Part shown: positions 25,901 to 46,428 of the stretch, in pieces | How positions within the stretch are numbered: the stretch's first letter is position 1 | How the letters are laid out: every line of letters begins with the position of its first letter | NCBI RefSeq assembly: GCF_012273895.1 | Contig: NC_052119.1 | Location: 8,160,705 to 8,224,704 of the forward strand | Direction of reading: 5' to 3' | Source of the DNA: Zerene cesonia | Lineage: Eukaryota > Arthropoda > Insecta > Lepidoptera > Pieridae | DNA: 64,000 nt | Position numbers and translations under genes: made by a program | The notes under the pieces: generated by a model | Told to the model about the DNA's origin: nothing | Seen by the model: only the letters and a program-made list of their open reading frames with translations | Database searches by the model: none

Positions 25901-27991
25901 ACCCCACATCTAACACCCCCATTCTATACGAGTATTCTAAACGATTGAACGATAGAAATATATTAATCGATTCTCATTAAATAAGGTGCTTATGAGTACC
26001 AATTTTTTACCTTCAGACAGAAGCCTGTGCTCGTTTATTATGAGTATTTATATTAGTCAATTGTCATATTGAATGTTTGTCAAAAGTAAATGTCACCGTA
26101 GAACAAAACATGTTTAAACTTTTTAAACACCTACTCAAGCATTTCCTTACAATTACGCATAAAACAACACATTATTAAAGTTGTAATCACGAAGCGCTGT
26201 ACTATTATGAGAGCCAAATGAATAAATACAGTAATTTGCTACAACTTTCAAATAGGCGCTTATGTTTATAAATAACTTGTCATTTGGACTAACATGAGGT
26301 ATAAAATATTAACATTAGCAAGGCATTAACTCGCACAGACTAGTACCAGTTTATTACCTTCCCGAGAATGCTGTTAGACATAGCAATATGCGTTCTCTCT
26401 ATTTTTAACTGGATCTTGTTGCGACACTATTTATGTCCGACTTAAACTATACGCAAGCATCCAACTGAAATTCTTATAGTAAGAGAATAAGATTACTGTG
26501 AATGTTTGTTTAAGTTTTCTCAGTGTATTATTCAATCAAGGAAAGTTTTAAAAGTATGTTTTCAACCGACGGTATAAAAAGGAGGAAGCTCTCAATTCGA
26601 ATCTTTATTTTTTTGTTTTTGGTATCCTAACCTTTATTTAGGAATCATAGAGTGAATTTAGGGTTTAAATCTTCCTATCTTTATTTCAGTCTACCATATG
26701 TGATCTTCTAACTTCAATCGGCCTAGCATCAGGTCTAATAAGTTATGCATTGCTATTGAACATCACGCCACGGCTTTTTGCGGTTAACATCAGAGCTACA
26801 TTGGTTGGCTGCTGCCACGCGGCGGGTCATCTTGGCACGATTACTTGCTACCTTTTAACATCTTTACGGTCTATCAATGACTCCACTATGCTAATAACAA
26901 CCCTTGCAGTAACAGTAATTCTAGTTGGCCTGTGTTTTATTTTCCCTGATGTGGATGGAAGAGAGTTGCCTGATACGATAAAGGATATGGATTATTTTTC
27001 AGAGTAACTATGCACTGTTTAAACCATATGCTGTATATCTTTCTACGCAGTGATTTTAAAAATCACAATAAATTGTAAATACTAAGGAAAATCACAAATA
27101 TTCCTAACTCCCCCGCTTTTTGTGTGATCCATTTTTATTTTATTCTATTGAAAACTGATTAGGTACACAAATAAATGTCAAGTTATCTAATTTAAATTAT
27201 TTATGACTCGGAAGCTATTAACTCGTTGGTGCATAAATAATTTCGCACATTACCGTAAATGTCATGGTCCTCCGTCCACAGTGAATGTTTAATTTGTTAC
27301 ACAGAAAATTTTCTCCGTAAATTAAATTCAAACGTAAAATCTGTAGTCGAAGCGACCGTCAAACCTTATGTCTTAATTAAAAATCGTAAAGTAGATTAGA
27401 AGGTAAAGTAAAACATACATATTTTATGGATAATTAGTTATCGTATATATACCTACTAATATATATATTACCTAAGTTTGTAAGATGTATGTTTGACACT
27501 CTCTTCCGCGAAAACCACTTAACGGATTTTGAAGAGATTTGGCAGGGATATAGCTTATATGTATATATGAAATTTAATAAAATTGAGTTATACACGCTTT
27601 TCCCAGCGGGTCCGTTCGCTGATGGAACAGGGCGGTATATCTAGTAATAAACAACAGACAACGTTGACGGAACGGTTCTCTTCAAGTACTAGACTTTCGT
27701 CAAAGTACTAGTCAATCTTAATATTCAATGTTATAATTGTTAATTTGATCCTTACACTAATACCATACTTTTAGGCTATCAAAACCGTTACGGTGGGCAA
27801 CACAAAAAACCAACTCTCCTTCGAATGAAGAGGTGGAAATAAGAGTTTATTCATTCAGCAGTGGTGGCTATAATATAACTGCAAATACTTCAGAAGACAC
27901 CGTGCCTGCTCGGCCTATTGGTTTTATAAGAGTGTGGTACAGATTACGTTCCTTTGTAAGGCAATTGCTGACGGAGATAAGAACACATTAA
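19623..27991 (+). CDS. Divergent SLC22-like transporter, 8 exons found, 5' end missing
   Basis: An MFS membrane transporter of the SLC22 type; substrate unknown. The exons are 19,623-19,905, 21,185-21,285, 22,078-22,232, 23,422-23,590, 24,508-24,643, 25,477-25,788, 26,690-27,003 and 27,775-27,991. All phases agree and give 561 residues. Seen: the amphipathic start DVLGKIGTWQW, an extracellular loop with Cys and two sequons (NRS, NNS), FCDK before helix 2, GVISDSFGRR (MFS loop 2-3), WIPESPQWLL (the PESPRW motif of SLC22) and GRELPDTIKD near the C-terminus. The YYGLSLN and MELVGPSRR signatures of the neighbouring gene are not kept, so this is a fast-evolving member. It lies head-to-head with SLC22 gene A. 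The first exon (ending in phase 2) was not found. A poly(A) signal AATAAA is at 27,999. I see no frameshift or in-frame stop, so it is probably functional. Confidence 0.85.
19921..20100 (+). mobile_element. Nonautonomous Helitron-like element, copy 1
   Basis: Runs from TTAATATATATAAATCTCGTG to GGGGCGTGCAGCTAGT, inside intron 1 of SLC22 gene B. A near-identical but internally shorter copy is at 36,043-36,198. Both share TTCGCACACCATGTGCAG and GATCCAACTTGAGAGATAGG. The CTAGT end and a GC-rich 3' hairpin-like CCCGGGCGAAGCTGGGG fit Helitron 3' ends. Confidence 0.7.
21185..21285 (+). CDS. SLC22 gene B, second exon
   Basis: Acceptor TCATTGCAG, donor ACAG|GTAATT, phase 0 in and 2 out. Encodes WLIFCDKMQLLSTTVIC through helix 2 to GVISD. 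Confidence 0.8.
21600..21790 (-). repeat. Dispersed repeat, reverse copy
   Basis: The reverse complement contains CGAATTACACCAGCTCGAAC, then a GGCGTGAAACAGTAGCAT segment and TACCCTTCCCAGT, in the same order as the plus-strand copy at 25,095-25,430. An old interspersed repeat inside an intron of SLC22 gene B. Confidence 0.65.
22078..22232 (+). CDS. SLC22 gene B, third exon
   Basis: Acceptor TTTTTCAG, donor CTTG|GTATGT. Encodes SFGRRIAIFGSLIADLVFRL onward to ANCYLELILG, that is helices 3 to 4. FGRR completes the MFS motif begun in the previous exon. Confidence 0.85.
22705..22815 (-). repeat. Dispersed repeat fragment
   Basis: AACAGACCGGTGGTTCGCC then TGACGATAAGCGATCACAAC is the reverse-orientation version of the ACCATCAGGCGAACC family seen at 9,178 and 25,340. 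Confidence 0.55.
23422..23590 (+). CDS. SLC22 gene B, fourth exon
   Basis: Acceptor GTTAACAG, donor TTAAG|GTAAGA, phase 1 in and 2 out. Encodes VCEIASNSWRTKLSLIVSTP (the family's E-x-x-x-x-x-x-R position) and helices 5 and 6 to LLIILR. Confidence 0.82.
23651..23925 (+). mobile_element. tRNA-derived SINE, degraded
   Basis: Has an A-box-like GTGGTAAGGAC, a B-box-like GGGGTTCAAAAC at about 23,696-23,707, and the tail CCAATCCGCACTTCGCCAGC, GTGGTGGGTTATGGCC, GAGGCCTGTGTCC, then GGGCTGATGATACCTGAT. This order is typical of lepidopteran tRNA-derived SINEs. It is not a working tRNA gene. Confidence 0.6.
24508..24643 (+). CDS. SLC22 gene B, fifth exon (PESPQW motif)
   Basis: Acceptor CTACTGCAG, donor AACAAA|GTAGGT, phase 2 in and 0 out. 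Encodes RWIPESPQWLLYNRKIPKAE and the central cytoplasmic loop to RPVNNK. The open frame carries the SLC22 PESPRW signature with Arg replaced by Gln. Confidence 0.88.
25095..25430 (+). repeat. Longest copy of the window's dispersed repeat
   Basis: Includes GCACGAATTGGACCAGCTCG, GGCGTGAAATAGTAGCATAC, TTTCCCAGTTCTTTCC, then GCCTCTGCAAATGTTTATGG and TATCATCAGGCGACACACC. Shorter pieces in the window (9,178, 21,600, 22,705, 36,500, 56,935) match parts of it in order. The class (SINE or LINE tail) is not certain. Confidence 0.65.
25477..25788 (+). CDS. SLC22 gene B, sixth exon
   Basis: Acceptor TTTTACAG, donor TTTAAT|GTAAGC, both frame 0. 104 codons with several hydrophobic segments (helices 7 to about 10). 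The usual WFVNSxVYYGLSLN is replaced by LWFWALYNFLFAPLF, the least conserved part of the gene. Confidence 0.78.
26690..27003 (+). CDS. SLC22 gene B, seventh exon
   Basis: Acceptor TTATTTCAG, phase 0 in. Encodes helices 11 and 12 and the C-terminal GRELPDTIKDMDYFS. The donor GA|GTAACT overlaps an in-frame GAG TAA, so unspliced RNA would end at 27,007 right after the same Glu. Confidence 0.8.
27067..27072 (+). terminator. AATAAA within intron 7 of SLC22 gene B
   Basis: Sixty bases past the in-frame TAA that follows exon 7. It could serve a short transcript retaining the start of the intron. Single hexamers are common in AT-rich DNA. Confidence 0.35.
27452..27645 (+). mobile_element. Helitron-like nonautonomous copy, in intron 7
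   Basis: Starts CCTACTAATATATATATTAC, includes CACTTAACGGATTTTGAAG and GGCAGGGATATAGC, and ends GGCGGTATATCTAGT. Same ends as the other copies; degraded. Confidence 0.6.
27775..27991 (+). CDS. SLC22 gene B, last exon
   Basis: Acceptor TACTTTTAG. The first base completes GA|G, then LSKPLRWATQKTNSPSNEEV to TEIRTH and TAA. It is the only frame open throughout and matches the phase of exon 7. It encodes a 72-residue hydrophilic cytoplasmic tail. AATAAA follows eight bases after the stop. The match to the family is weak, so the call rests on phase, open frame and position. Confidence 0.7.
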
Positions 27992-27998
27992 ATCTTGA

Positions 27999-28004
27999 AA
28001 TAAA
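27999..28004 (+). terminator. Poly(A) signal of SLC22 gene B
   Basis: AATAAA directly after the last-exon stop codon. Confidence 0.5.
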
Positions 28005-28929
28005 GAAACATTCCATTATTAAAATGAATTTCAATTATTATAAACGTAGTGTACATTTTTTTCATTTATACTTTTAGCATCAAAAATACAATTCTCTTAT
28101 TTGTAGACAAATAATAAATCATTTTCATTAGATATATCCCAAACATTCATACTTGAAAATGTTACGAAAATTCAAATCATTTGCTCCTTTCTTTCTTGAT
28201 GTTTTTCAAACATACTTACTGTTTTATTTGTCGAATTTCGAGGAGCTAACAACCTATTAAAAATTCACAAAATAAGATACATGTTTATATTTAGAATATG
28301 ACTTTTATTTAAAATTTTATTACACCACTCTTTTTACCTTTCATAAATATCTTCCATTTATCGTAAAATATAGTAAAACATTTTAAATTGACCTTTGAAA
28401 AGAAACTGTTCTTAGTATTATCTATTTACAAGTACTATGTTATCTGTGGTATTATGGATATACTATATTTTTATTGCAAAATTATAAACAACAAGACAAT
28501 AATTAAATGTTTAACATTCTTAACAATTTATTTAGACGTATTAATACGATTGCATTATAACATGTAGGTACGTTGTATGTAAGCTTTTATTGAACGTAAT
28601 TTACCTTTATTAAAAATAACCATTGAAATTGGTTAAGTAGAATACTTTTTTTACAAAGTATCATCAACATAGATTATATTATCCTAATATATTACATATT
28701 CGTATCATATTTATAAAACAAATGCTAATATAACGTCCATTCGAAAATATATGAATAAACATTGTTTCATAATCCACTTATGGTCTACGGATACCTTCAT
28801 TTACATATATTTTTAATTCAATATACTTATACTAACATATATTACTACATCAACAATGCAACGGAATATGTGCAATTTTAGTAAATAGACTAGCTACTAG
28901 CTAGCTTCCTATAATTTACTCAAAATAAT

Positions 28930-29215
28930 AACAAGCCCGCAGGGCATCTTGCGGCCAGGTGACGGGCAGTAGAGCCCCTGCGGTCCTCAGTTCTCCCGGG
29001 GGAGGTCCCTGTCTTCATCTCCGGAGGCAGTTCGAAGTAAACAATGACGAGGTTCAAGCTGCCCCCCCTCTGGCTGGCCTAAATTGGCTATCTAGCGCGG
29101 AGCTGCAAGAGCGAAGTGAGCTAAGACTAATGGCGAAAAAACGGGGAAAACCAATCCGGGCCCTGCAGGGCACGCGATGGTGGAACCGGTGCCACACTTC
29201 TGCACACCCCTAGCC
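28930..29215 (+). repeat. GC-rich insert, probable transposon fragment
   Basis: A sharply GC-rich block (CTCCCGGGGGAGGTCCCTG, GCCCTGCAGGGCACGCG) inside very AT-rich DNA. A plus-strand frame is open from 28,959 to 29,213 (84 codons) but the product, rich in Pro, Gly and Arg, matches nothing I recognise. The base composition suggests inserted LINE 5' end or SINE material. Not resolved. Confidence 0.35.
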
Positions 29216-31525
29216 GTTCAGTTGGTGGTTATCATGTTCAGTAACAGTTATGTTAGTTAATATATATATATTGCTAATTTTGGTAACTTATTTGAGAGCC
29301 CATCGACCGTAAGTTGAAAGAGCAGATGGACTCCTTCTCTTTTCACCCCTTTTCCATAACCCACTGACACTTTTATGCATTTTTTTAATCGACTGGCATG
29401 GCCCGCGCACTTTCCAGGTCTATATGAGCAGGCTGCGGCTGGTGTCCCACAACACATTTAAACTCTTAATAGGCCTCTGTGTGGTGGATGTGCGCCCACG
29501 AAAGCCTTCCAAAGGTTACTTCCATAATACCCAATTTATCCTTCTGGTGGTACCCGAGTATAATGGAAAGGAGAAACATTTTAATAATAAAACCATTTAT
29601 TTCCATCCTCAACCAGAATAACTAAATAAAATATTTTAACATTTAAAATAAATATAAATCTAAATTAGGAACTTTAAAGGTAACATACAGATTAAATGCG
29701 ACAATCAATAAACACATTTAAAGTATTTAAAAAATGCGAATTGAATCTATATAAAAGCGAAATGTCACTCACTCATTCATCACCAAATCTCAAAAATCGC
29801 TGAACATATAAATGAGTATCGGTATGAAGCTAAAATGTAGTTACAAGACATCCGCTAACAAGAGATTTTGCAATTGGGCAGCATTAAACGACTGTCGCTA
29901 GTTCGTATATAAGCCGTCCATTTTTTGTGTTAGGTACATACTTGAATACTAGTGTATGTATAAACTAACATAATATAATTTTTACCCGGAATCATTTTCT
30001 GTATATATATATTTCACACCGTAACGAAATTTCTAAATATTATGATTCTCGTGTCTGGATATAAATAGGAAACTAGAGAGTTATGTAGGCTCTTTTTTGC
30101 CGCGGTGAGACATGTCTTTTCCCTAAGGATATCATTAACCTACTCGGGCGAAGGTTCGGTTAAAAGCTGCCTGACTAATGTTTTATCGTTACTAATATTA
30201 TAAATTCCAAAATATGTTTGTTAGAGTCACTTACACGTCGCAACGGAGCGATTTCATGATATATTTTAATAGAGGAACGAAGTGTATGACATACAACACT
30301 TTTATTGTGGTGAAACGTTTAATTCCAATGAAAACTAATTTTGACCACGCAAGCGACAGTGAAATATACTTAAAATTGTAAAAAAAATAGCTAATAAAGT
30401 AATATTAAACAAATCACATATCTCATCACATAGTAACATAGTAATGGATCAACATTTAAGATATTGCCAGCGGTAAAAAACTTATACGTAGGTACTTATC
30501 CTTACGTAAAATTCTGTCAATGACGACTTTATCCGAATTTTCCCGTCTCATCTCATCAAGTCAAATATTTTTCCAACTGTCATTTAAAATAGGTGGGTGT
30601 GAATTTTATTAGTCTTTAAATATATTAATATTCTATAACATATTGCAATAGGATAAATTAAAAATCATTCGAATTCTAATAAACTTAAAAAATACCTTAC
30701 AATCTACAGATTATGGAACTAAATTTAGTTTAAATCTTTGGTTCCATAAGCTGAGGGTCATTAGTTTATAAAACAAGAATAATATACTTTACAAAAAAAT
30801 AAATGAAGGTTCCATAAACATATATATACATCTATATAATTAATATATTATGTAGCACCACACATTCATATCAAAATAGAACTGAGAAAGAATTATTTTG
30901 GGTAAAAAGATCATTTTTCATGATTCAGTATATAGCTTTAAGAAAATATTAATTCTTATTACAAATAAATGTCATTTGAAATATACTTAAAGTAATTATC
31001 AACATTACAATTATCAACTCCACACAAATGATATGTAGGAACATACATAAACTGTTGTACCTATGGGATGTTGATACTGCGAAATTTTTCTTACACGTTA
31101 TTTAACCATTTTAACCTAATCTACACTAATAGAATGATAGAAACTATAACAATTAGGAACATACATGGCAAATTAACATAATTTGTGTAGGTAATTACGA
31201 TTCATCACGATATTTCAAAAACACGATATCTAGTTGGTTATGGTCCGGCTGTGAACTAATTATAGTTAGAAAAACTTACGGACAAAAATATATAGCGTCG
31301 TTAGAAAAGTTTTTCTTTGATATAATTAAAAAATACAACAGTGCAATGATATTCGCGTTAAAGTTTTCATTTAGAAATCAATTTCACAGCCGATTCATAC
31401 ATTCAATAACGCGATAGATAATAAATATTCCTATAAGTTCTAGTGTAGAGAAAAAATAGAGATTCACTTATAATTTGATGTAAACTGCATAGTAGGCACT
31501 TGAATTGACTGATTCTCGTACAGTG

Positions 31526-41200
<9,675 letters not shown>

Positions 41201-42925
41201 TTAATACAAATAATTAAATATGTCTCGCAATTTTTACAGCTTATAGCACATGGCTCAATCACAGTTATGGCCAAAAAATTTATAATTTCAGGCAGAAAAA
41301 GCGTACAATAAATAAACTTTTACTTTACATTAAAGTAAATAAACATTTTAATTCAAAACTAAAAAATTAGAAGTCAAGAAATTATTTGCCATTTCGATGA
41401 CATTTCACGTTAATTTACCACCTACTTCTAGACGTAAGAGAGGACTGAATCATGAATGGGAATGAAGAATTAAGAATGGTTAAAGTTGATTGATGGAAGA
41501 TAGAATGAATGAAATATTTCTAAGGCTCGGTATACATGTATATTGTGAAAATTTTACATTTATAAATTTGACCCACTTGATTATTTGACCGTAAATTATA
41601 TATTATGTAGGGGTTTATATTTATTTCTTATTATATGACATACATATTATGTATTTCAACAGCAACAGAGTTTTAATACTGTGCATGCATTTTAACTAAA
41701 TTTTTAACAACTATCAATTTTCAATTATCTTTGAACAAGAATAGGTAAATAAATTGAGAAAGTAAAGTTTTGAAAGAGATATTTATTATTTTATTTAAGC
41801 CGACGTTTCGAACAGTTTACGAGCGTGCTCACGAGTAAACTTATGATCGTCAAAACGTGTAACTTTAAGCAACTTGTTCGAAACGTCGGATTAAATGATA
41901 TAATAAATAAAACGCATTTAAATCCAATAAACTATTATAGTAGACTATAATAAAGTTCCTTTAAACTTACTTATTCTTATTTCGTATAACGCCCTCTTTA
42001 TGAATCGATTTCTTTCAGCAATCACCCAAATATGGACACTAAGATATTAAGTAACAACATTACTATCAAAACAAAAACGATTGTTATATTTTGAAAAAAG
42101 AAAAAAAAAACTATGGCTTTCGATAATTTCTCATAACTTGCATGTATCTATTTCAAGCAATTTCGTAAAGTTTTAATTTCATTTGAGAACATTAAAAATC
42201 AGCTATCGCCCCCAATCCACTTCACCGCCCCTTAGGCCTCAAGATGGGTGCTTGTTGTTGGGTTATCGTTACTTTGAGAAAGACTGGTAAATGTAATATA
42301 ATATCTAGCAAGATTACTAAATGTTGTATGCCGACTGCCACGAATTGATTTTTCCCAAACATCCGTCAAGTAAGGGTTGCGAGTTCACGGTTTTATGGCT
42401 TAATTTTTTTATGGTGGGTATATCTTGCATAGATACCCACGGCTCCGGGGTGGAGGCCATTGGTTATATCGAATTACTACCGATTTAAACACCACTGTGT
42501 TCATTCGAGCCAGAATACTACAAATACATGTTATATGTCCTCTCTTTACCGACTGTAAAACATCGAAAGAAGGAATAGACTTTCCCTTCTTCAATTTGAC
42601 ATTCTGTGATCTATTTACATCAATATCATCCAAATTCGATGAATGCTCAGTCGTGATAAAGTACTAAATAAATAAAACTACACAATAACCATTTTAATTA
42701 TTACTTATATGAAAATATATATTTTAATCTACTAACACAACATAGTGTTAAGTTGGGATTTTATTAAGTCACAGTCGGTAAAAGTAAAACATTGATAATA
42801 GATTTTCGCATAAACAATAGAACGACATATGTTACATACACAACATAAAGTATAAGAATCAGTGAAACAAGAATATCGGAAAATAACATATATATCTCAT
42901 ATAACAGATTTTAACAAACAAGAAA
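41201..42925. other. Intergenic, MCT 5' flank and UFL1 3' flank
   Basis: Contains a foldback element at 41,800-41,889 and, at 42,409-42,667, frames open on both strands that I could not assign. A minus-strand AATAAA (TTTATT at 42,760-42,765) about 160 bases past the UFL1 stop is a likely poly(A) signal for UFL1. The MCT promoter must lie just above 41,200, but no element could be fixed. Confidence 0.6.
41800..41889. mobile_element. Foldback/MITE-like element with 15-bp perfect inverted ends
   Basis: CCGACGTTTCGAACA at 41,800-41,814 and its exact reverse complement at 41,875-41,889. The same CCGACGTTTCGAACA start recurs at 55,981, followed there by CTTTACAGCGAGCGTGGTC. A common repeat type in moth genomes. 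Confidence 0.7.
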
Positions 42926-45900
42926 TTATTTGTAATTTTTAACCTCCTTCACTAGATTTTTAATGGCTGGCAACTCTTCTTTAAGTTTTTCTTCTAGAGA
43001 GCTCTTTTCTTCTTCAGGTGCGATTAAGAACTTAGTTACAGATTCTGAAACAAGTCACCAGTTATCCATTTTGCCGAAACTGCTACTGTACTGGACATAG
43101 CGGTCAAGAAGAATAGAAAATTTCATCTACTAGGATGTAAGAACAATTTACCTTGATATTGTTGTAGTTTTGCACAATCCTCATCCTTAAGCTGTCCTTT
43201 CAAGAATGCTATTATAGAAGGAACTTGGCGGCCTGATGCATGGAGCATGTTTTGGTTCAATATGGTAAAAGTCGCAAGTGCAGCCAGGTGTAAAACTAGT
43301 GCTGGATCATCGCAATTCTCCAACTCAGATATAAGTTTCTCACGGTGATTTAATACAATCAATCTGAAGATGAAATGTTAATTGAACAACTTGTATTTGA
43401 AGCTTTCAAGAGAGATGTTGCAAAATTATTGCTACCACCATATCTTTAGAGTTTATATTGCTGTGTTCATGTTTATCATGTAGACCTGTGCTAAGCTATA
43501 TACATAACCAAATAGTTATTCGCCCTTGCACTGACTCGCTGGTCATTTTTTATATAGCGTTCAGCAGGTTTTAAGTTATAAGTAATTAATACTACTATTA
43601 TCTATAATACTTACATAGATATAATTTTTCTATGAATGTAAAAATATAACAGGTCTATTGTCGCCTGATACTTACTTATCCTTCTTCTTATCAACCTTCT
43701 TCAGGATCATACCACATTCCGCGAGACACACATCGGCAGCTTGATAGAATACATCCAAGTTTTGTTCAGAGAGTGCCGCGTTCAAGGCACGCAATGGTTT
43801 CATATATTCCTCTGGCAAATCGTTAAGAATTTTGTTCCTTTGTTCAGGTGATAAAGTATCAACTTGAACAGATATATTACACTGATTTGCTGCGTATTTA
43901 CAAAACTCACTAAGCACATCAGCCCCAAATGTTTTCAATAAATATTTTATGTAAGCAGCTTGTTGGTCCGCTGGAAGGAGTTTTAAACCTTTTTCGTATA
44001 GTTTCATATCGTTTATGAGGACATTTATTCTGTCTTGAGCTGATGAATGTGTTTGTTTCTTGTTTTGATTTGCGCTCTGTAATAGCTTTTCGGCCAAATC
44101 CTTAGCAATTGTGAGTGCTGTTTGGTTTAAACCCCTGTAATTAAGAGACAAGGTTATGTATTAATGGTGAAATAATTTAGCAATTTTAAGATATAGAGAC
44201 TATAGTTGTGTAACACATAACTACATATGTAATCATACAATATTTGAACAGCTTACATTTCCTATTAAACATTAAACATATTTTTGTAATAATCGTGTGT
44301 AAATTAATATAGAAATTTAAATGAGTGAACAATTACATTTCTTCAATCATTATCATTATTACATATAATATTTGTCTCATAAACACATGGATATTTTTAC
44401 ATTGTTTTAGTAGTTTTACTTTGATATTTTACTAGTTTGATATATACTTACACTTGTAAATACTCTGCAATTTGCATTACCAAATCCTCCAGACCCTCAT
44501 TATCTAAAGTATCTTTAATAACAGATTCCACATCATCCACATGAACAATTTCAAGTTGCATTTGTGCTTTTTTGGTGACTTCCTCTTCTGAATCCGAATC
44601 ATGCGCAGTTTGTTTCGATCTAGCATGCTTTTTCACAGCCTTTGTCTTTGTTTCACGGCCCTGTGTACCACCGCCTCCTTTACCGCTGGTTGCTTTGCGC
44701 CTACGTTCCTCACGTCTTTCCGTTTTGTGATCTACATGACTTTGTAATTGTTCTGTTTTGGCCAGTTGTTTCTCTAAATAGAACTGCTGATATTTACCAG
44801 ATTTCACAATGGCTTCTGCCTTTGCATTTGTCATAGGCATGCATGCTTGTCTTAAGTTCTCAATATATTGGTTGCTGAAAACTGTTAAATTGGTAAATTT
44901 TTAGTTTGTGTTAATTTTTAGTTTTATATTGTTAAATGCAATTTATTAATATTTGAAAATTTTAGAATAGAATATATTAGTTTTTTTCTATTCTTTGAAT
45001 TTTATATAAAGAAATGCAGTGAAAACGCTATAGACTGCAACTCACTCAACCCTTTTTATCGTATCGAAAGTTAAGTTTTGATAGAGTAAATAAAAAAAAA
45101 ACACCCTTGAAATGGTAGAAAAAAATCATCGACGTTTTCGGCTCTCGCTACAAGATTGACAATATGATACTATACTACTATATACTTCCCTTAAAACTGT
45201 GCAAGTGATAAAGTCATCAATCATTTTTATTGGGTTCTTGAGTTAACATTATTATAATGACTATAATTCTTACCTGTATTATCAAACACAGTTGTAGATT
45301 TGGCATTATTTTTCAACAAAACATCTAGCACATTTTCAATATCCTTATCAGATAGGATTGATGGCAATAAATTAATGACATCCAAATAGCTTTTAGATGC
45401 AATACATTCTTCCAAAGCCGTCTCCAATTGTAACTTAATTTGTGAACCAATCAAACAAGTGCTTAAAAATATCATATCATCATCATGTATCACCTTTTTA
45501 ACATAGCTCTTAGGGTCAGATATACCCAAGCGAGTCAAGGCATCATATTCCAAGTAATTATTTTGCTTCCAAAAGCTCATAACCCATTCATTTTGAGACT
45601 TAGTGTAACACGATGGTACATAAAGTGCTCCTGAATGTCGACCGGTCAACACACCAGGAGCATTCAGTTGATCAAATAAGTTCATAAAAAGACGTTCAGC
45701 TACATAACAATGACTTATAATTATTCCGATTTGTGTTGGTTTCAGTAAGCCCATCAATGCACCCCTGATCTTAGCTTTAGTTCTTGTAATATATTCTTCA
45801 GTATAGAAAGTCCTGGGTTCAGATGGATCCTGCTTCCCTATAATTAACGAACCCAAGTTCTTCTCCAAAATAGTATGTAGCAAAAAGTCAGCGGGCAAAT

Positions 45901-46428
45901 CATACTGCAATGTCAACTCGCCAACTGAAATTTGACCTTGCAGTTGTAGCTTCTCATTTATTTCCCTTGCTATTTTATGAGTATATTCATCTGATATTAG
46001 ATATCCAGATATGAGTTGTACATCTTTTCCTTTAATTATCTCATGGAGATTATTGTTAATTTGATTTAGATCAACACTTAACTCTCTGGCTAACTCAACA
46101 GTATTTACTCTACCACCTCTGACATACAATTCATCTTTAATTTCTTTAACCAACTGCTGTGATGTTAAGTACTCTTTGCCATCTGTGGTGAATATGACAT
46201 CTATTAATTTAAGTTCAAGTAGCTTTGTCACTATTTCTATACAATTCCTCTCTGATAACCTGAAAGAATAAATCATTGAATAAGTCTATATTATGGGATA
46301 AAGATAATTCATACAAGGATTAGAAAAATATTATACAAACATTACCTCTGAGAAGTTGAGCTAAGTTGAGCTTTTTGAAAATCAGCAGCTAATCTTTTAA
46401 TTTCATCCCAATCAGTTGAAGGAGCCAT
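42926..46428 (-). CDS. Ufl1: E3 UFM1-protein ligase 1
   Basis: The ligase that transfers UFM1 to targets such as ribosomal protein uL24 and DDRGK1 at the ER surface. Exons: 46,346-46,428, 45,274-46,259, 44,452-44,881, 43,676-44,134, 43,152-43,363 and 42,926-43,044, all in phase, giving 762 residues (human about 794). Seen: start MAPSTDWDEIKRLAADFQKA; an N-terminal winged-helix part through about residue 300 with LISGYLISDEYTHKIAREIN; a middle linker ERREERRRKATSGKGGGG (411-428) followed by Lys/Arg-rich and acidic DSDSEEE (451-457) segments, as in the human protein; and a helical C-terminal part with DDPALVLHLAALATF and MLHASGRQVPSIIAFLKG, very close to human. It does not use a catalytic Cys and works as a scaffold with DDRGK1 and CDK5RAP3. 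Exon 3 has two acceptors 7 bases apart; only the upstream one keeps the frame. Confidence 0.96.

Larger units (their letters stand above)
27992..31525. other. Intergenic region between SLC22 gene B and the MCT gene (convergent 3' ends)
   Basis: AT-rich 3' flanks of two convergent genes. The only outstanding content is a GC-rich block near 28,930-29,215 and a degraded Helitron-like start near 30,187. I see no gene in it. Confidence 0.65.

Noticed and set aside
44870..44874. Using TTTTCAG|CAACC as UFL1 exon 3 acceptor
   Set aside because: It makes a frameshift and early stop; the AG seven bases upstream keeps the frame and the family match.
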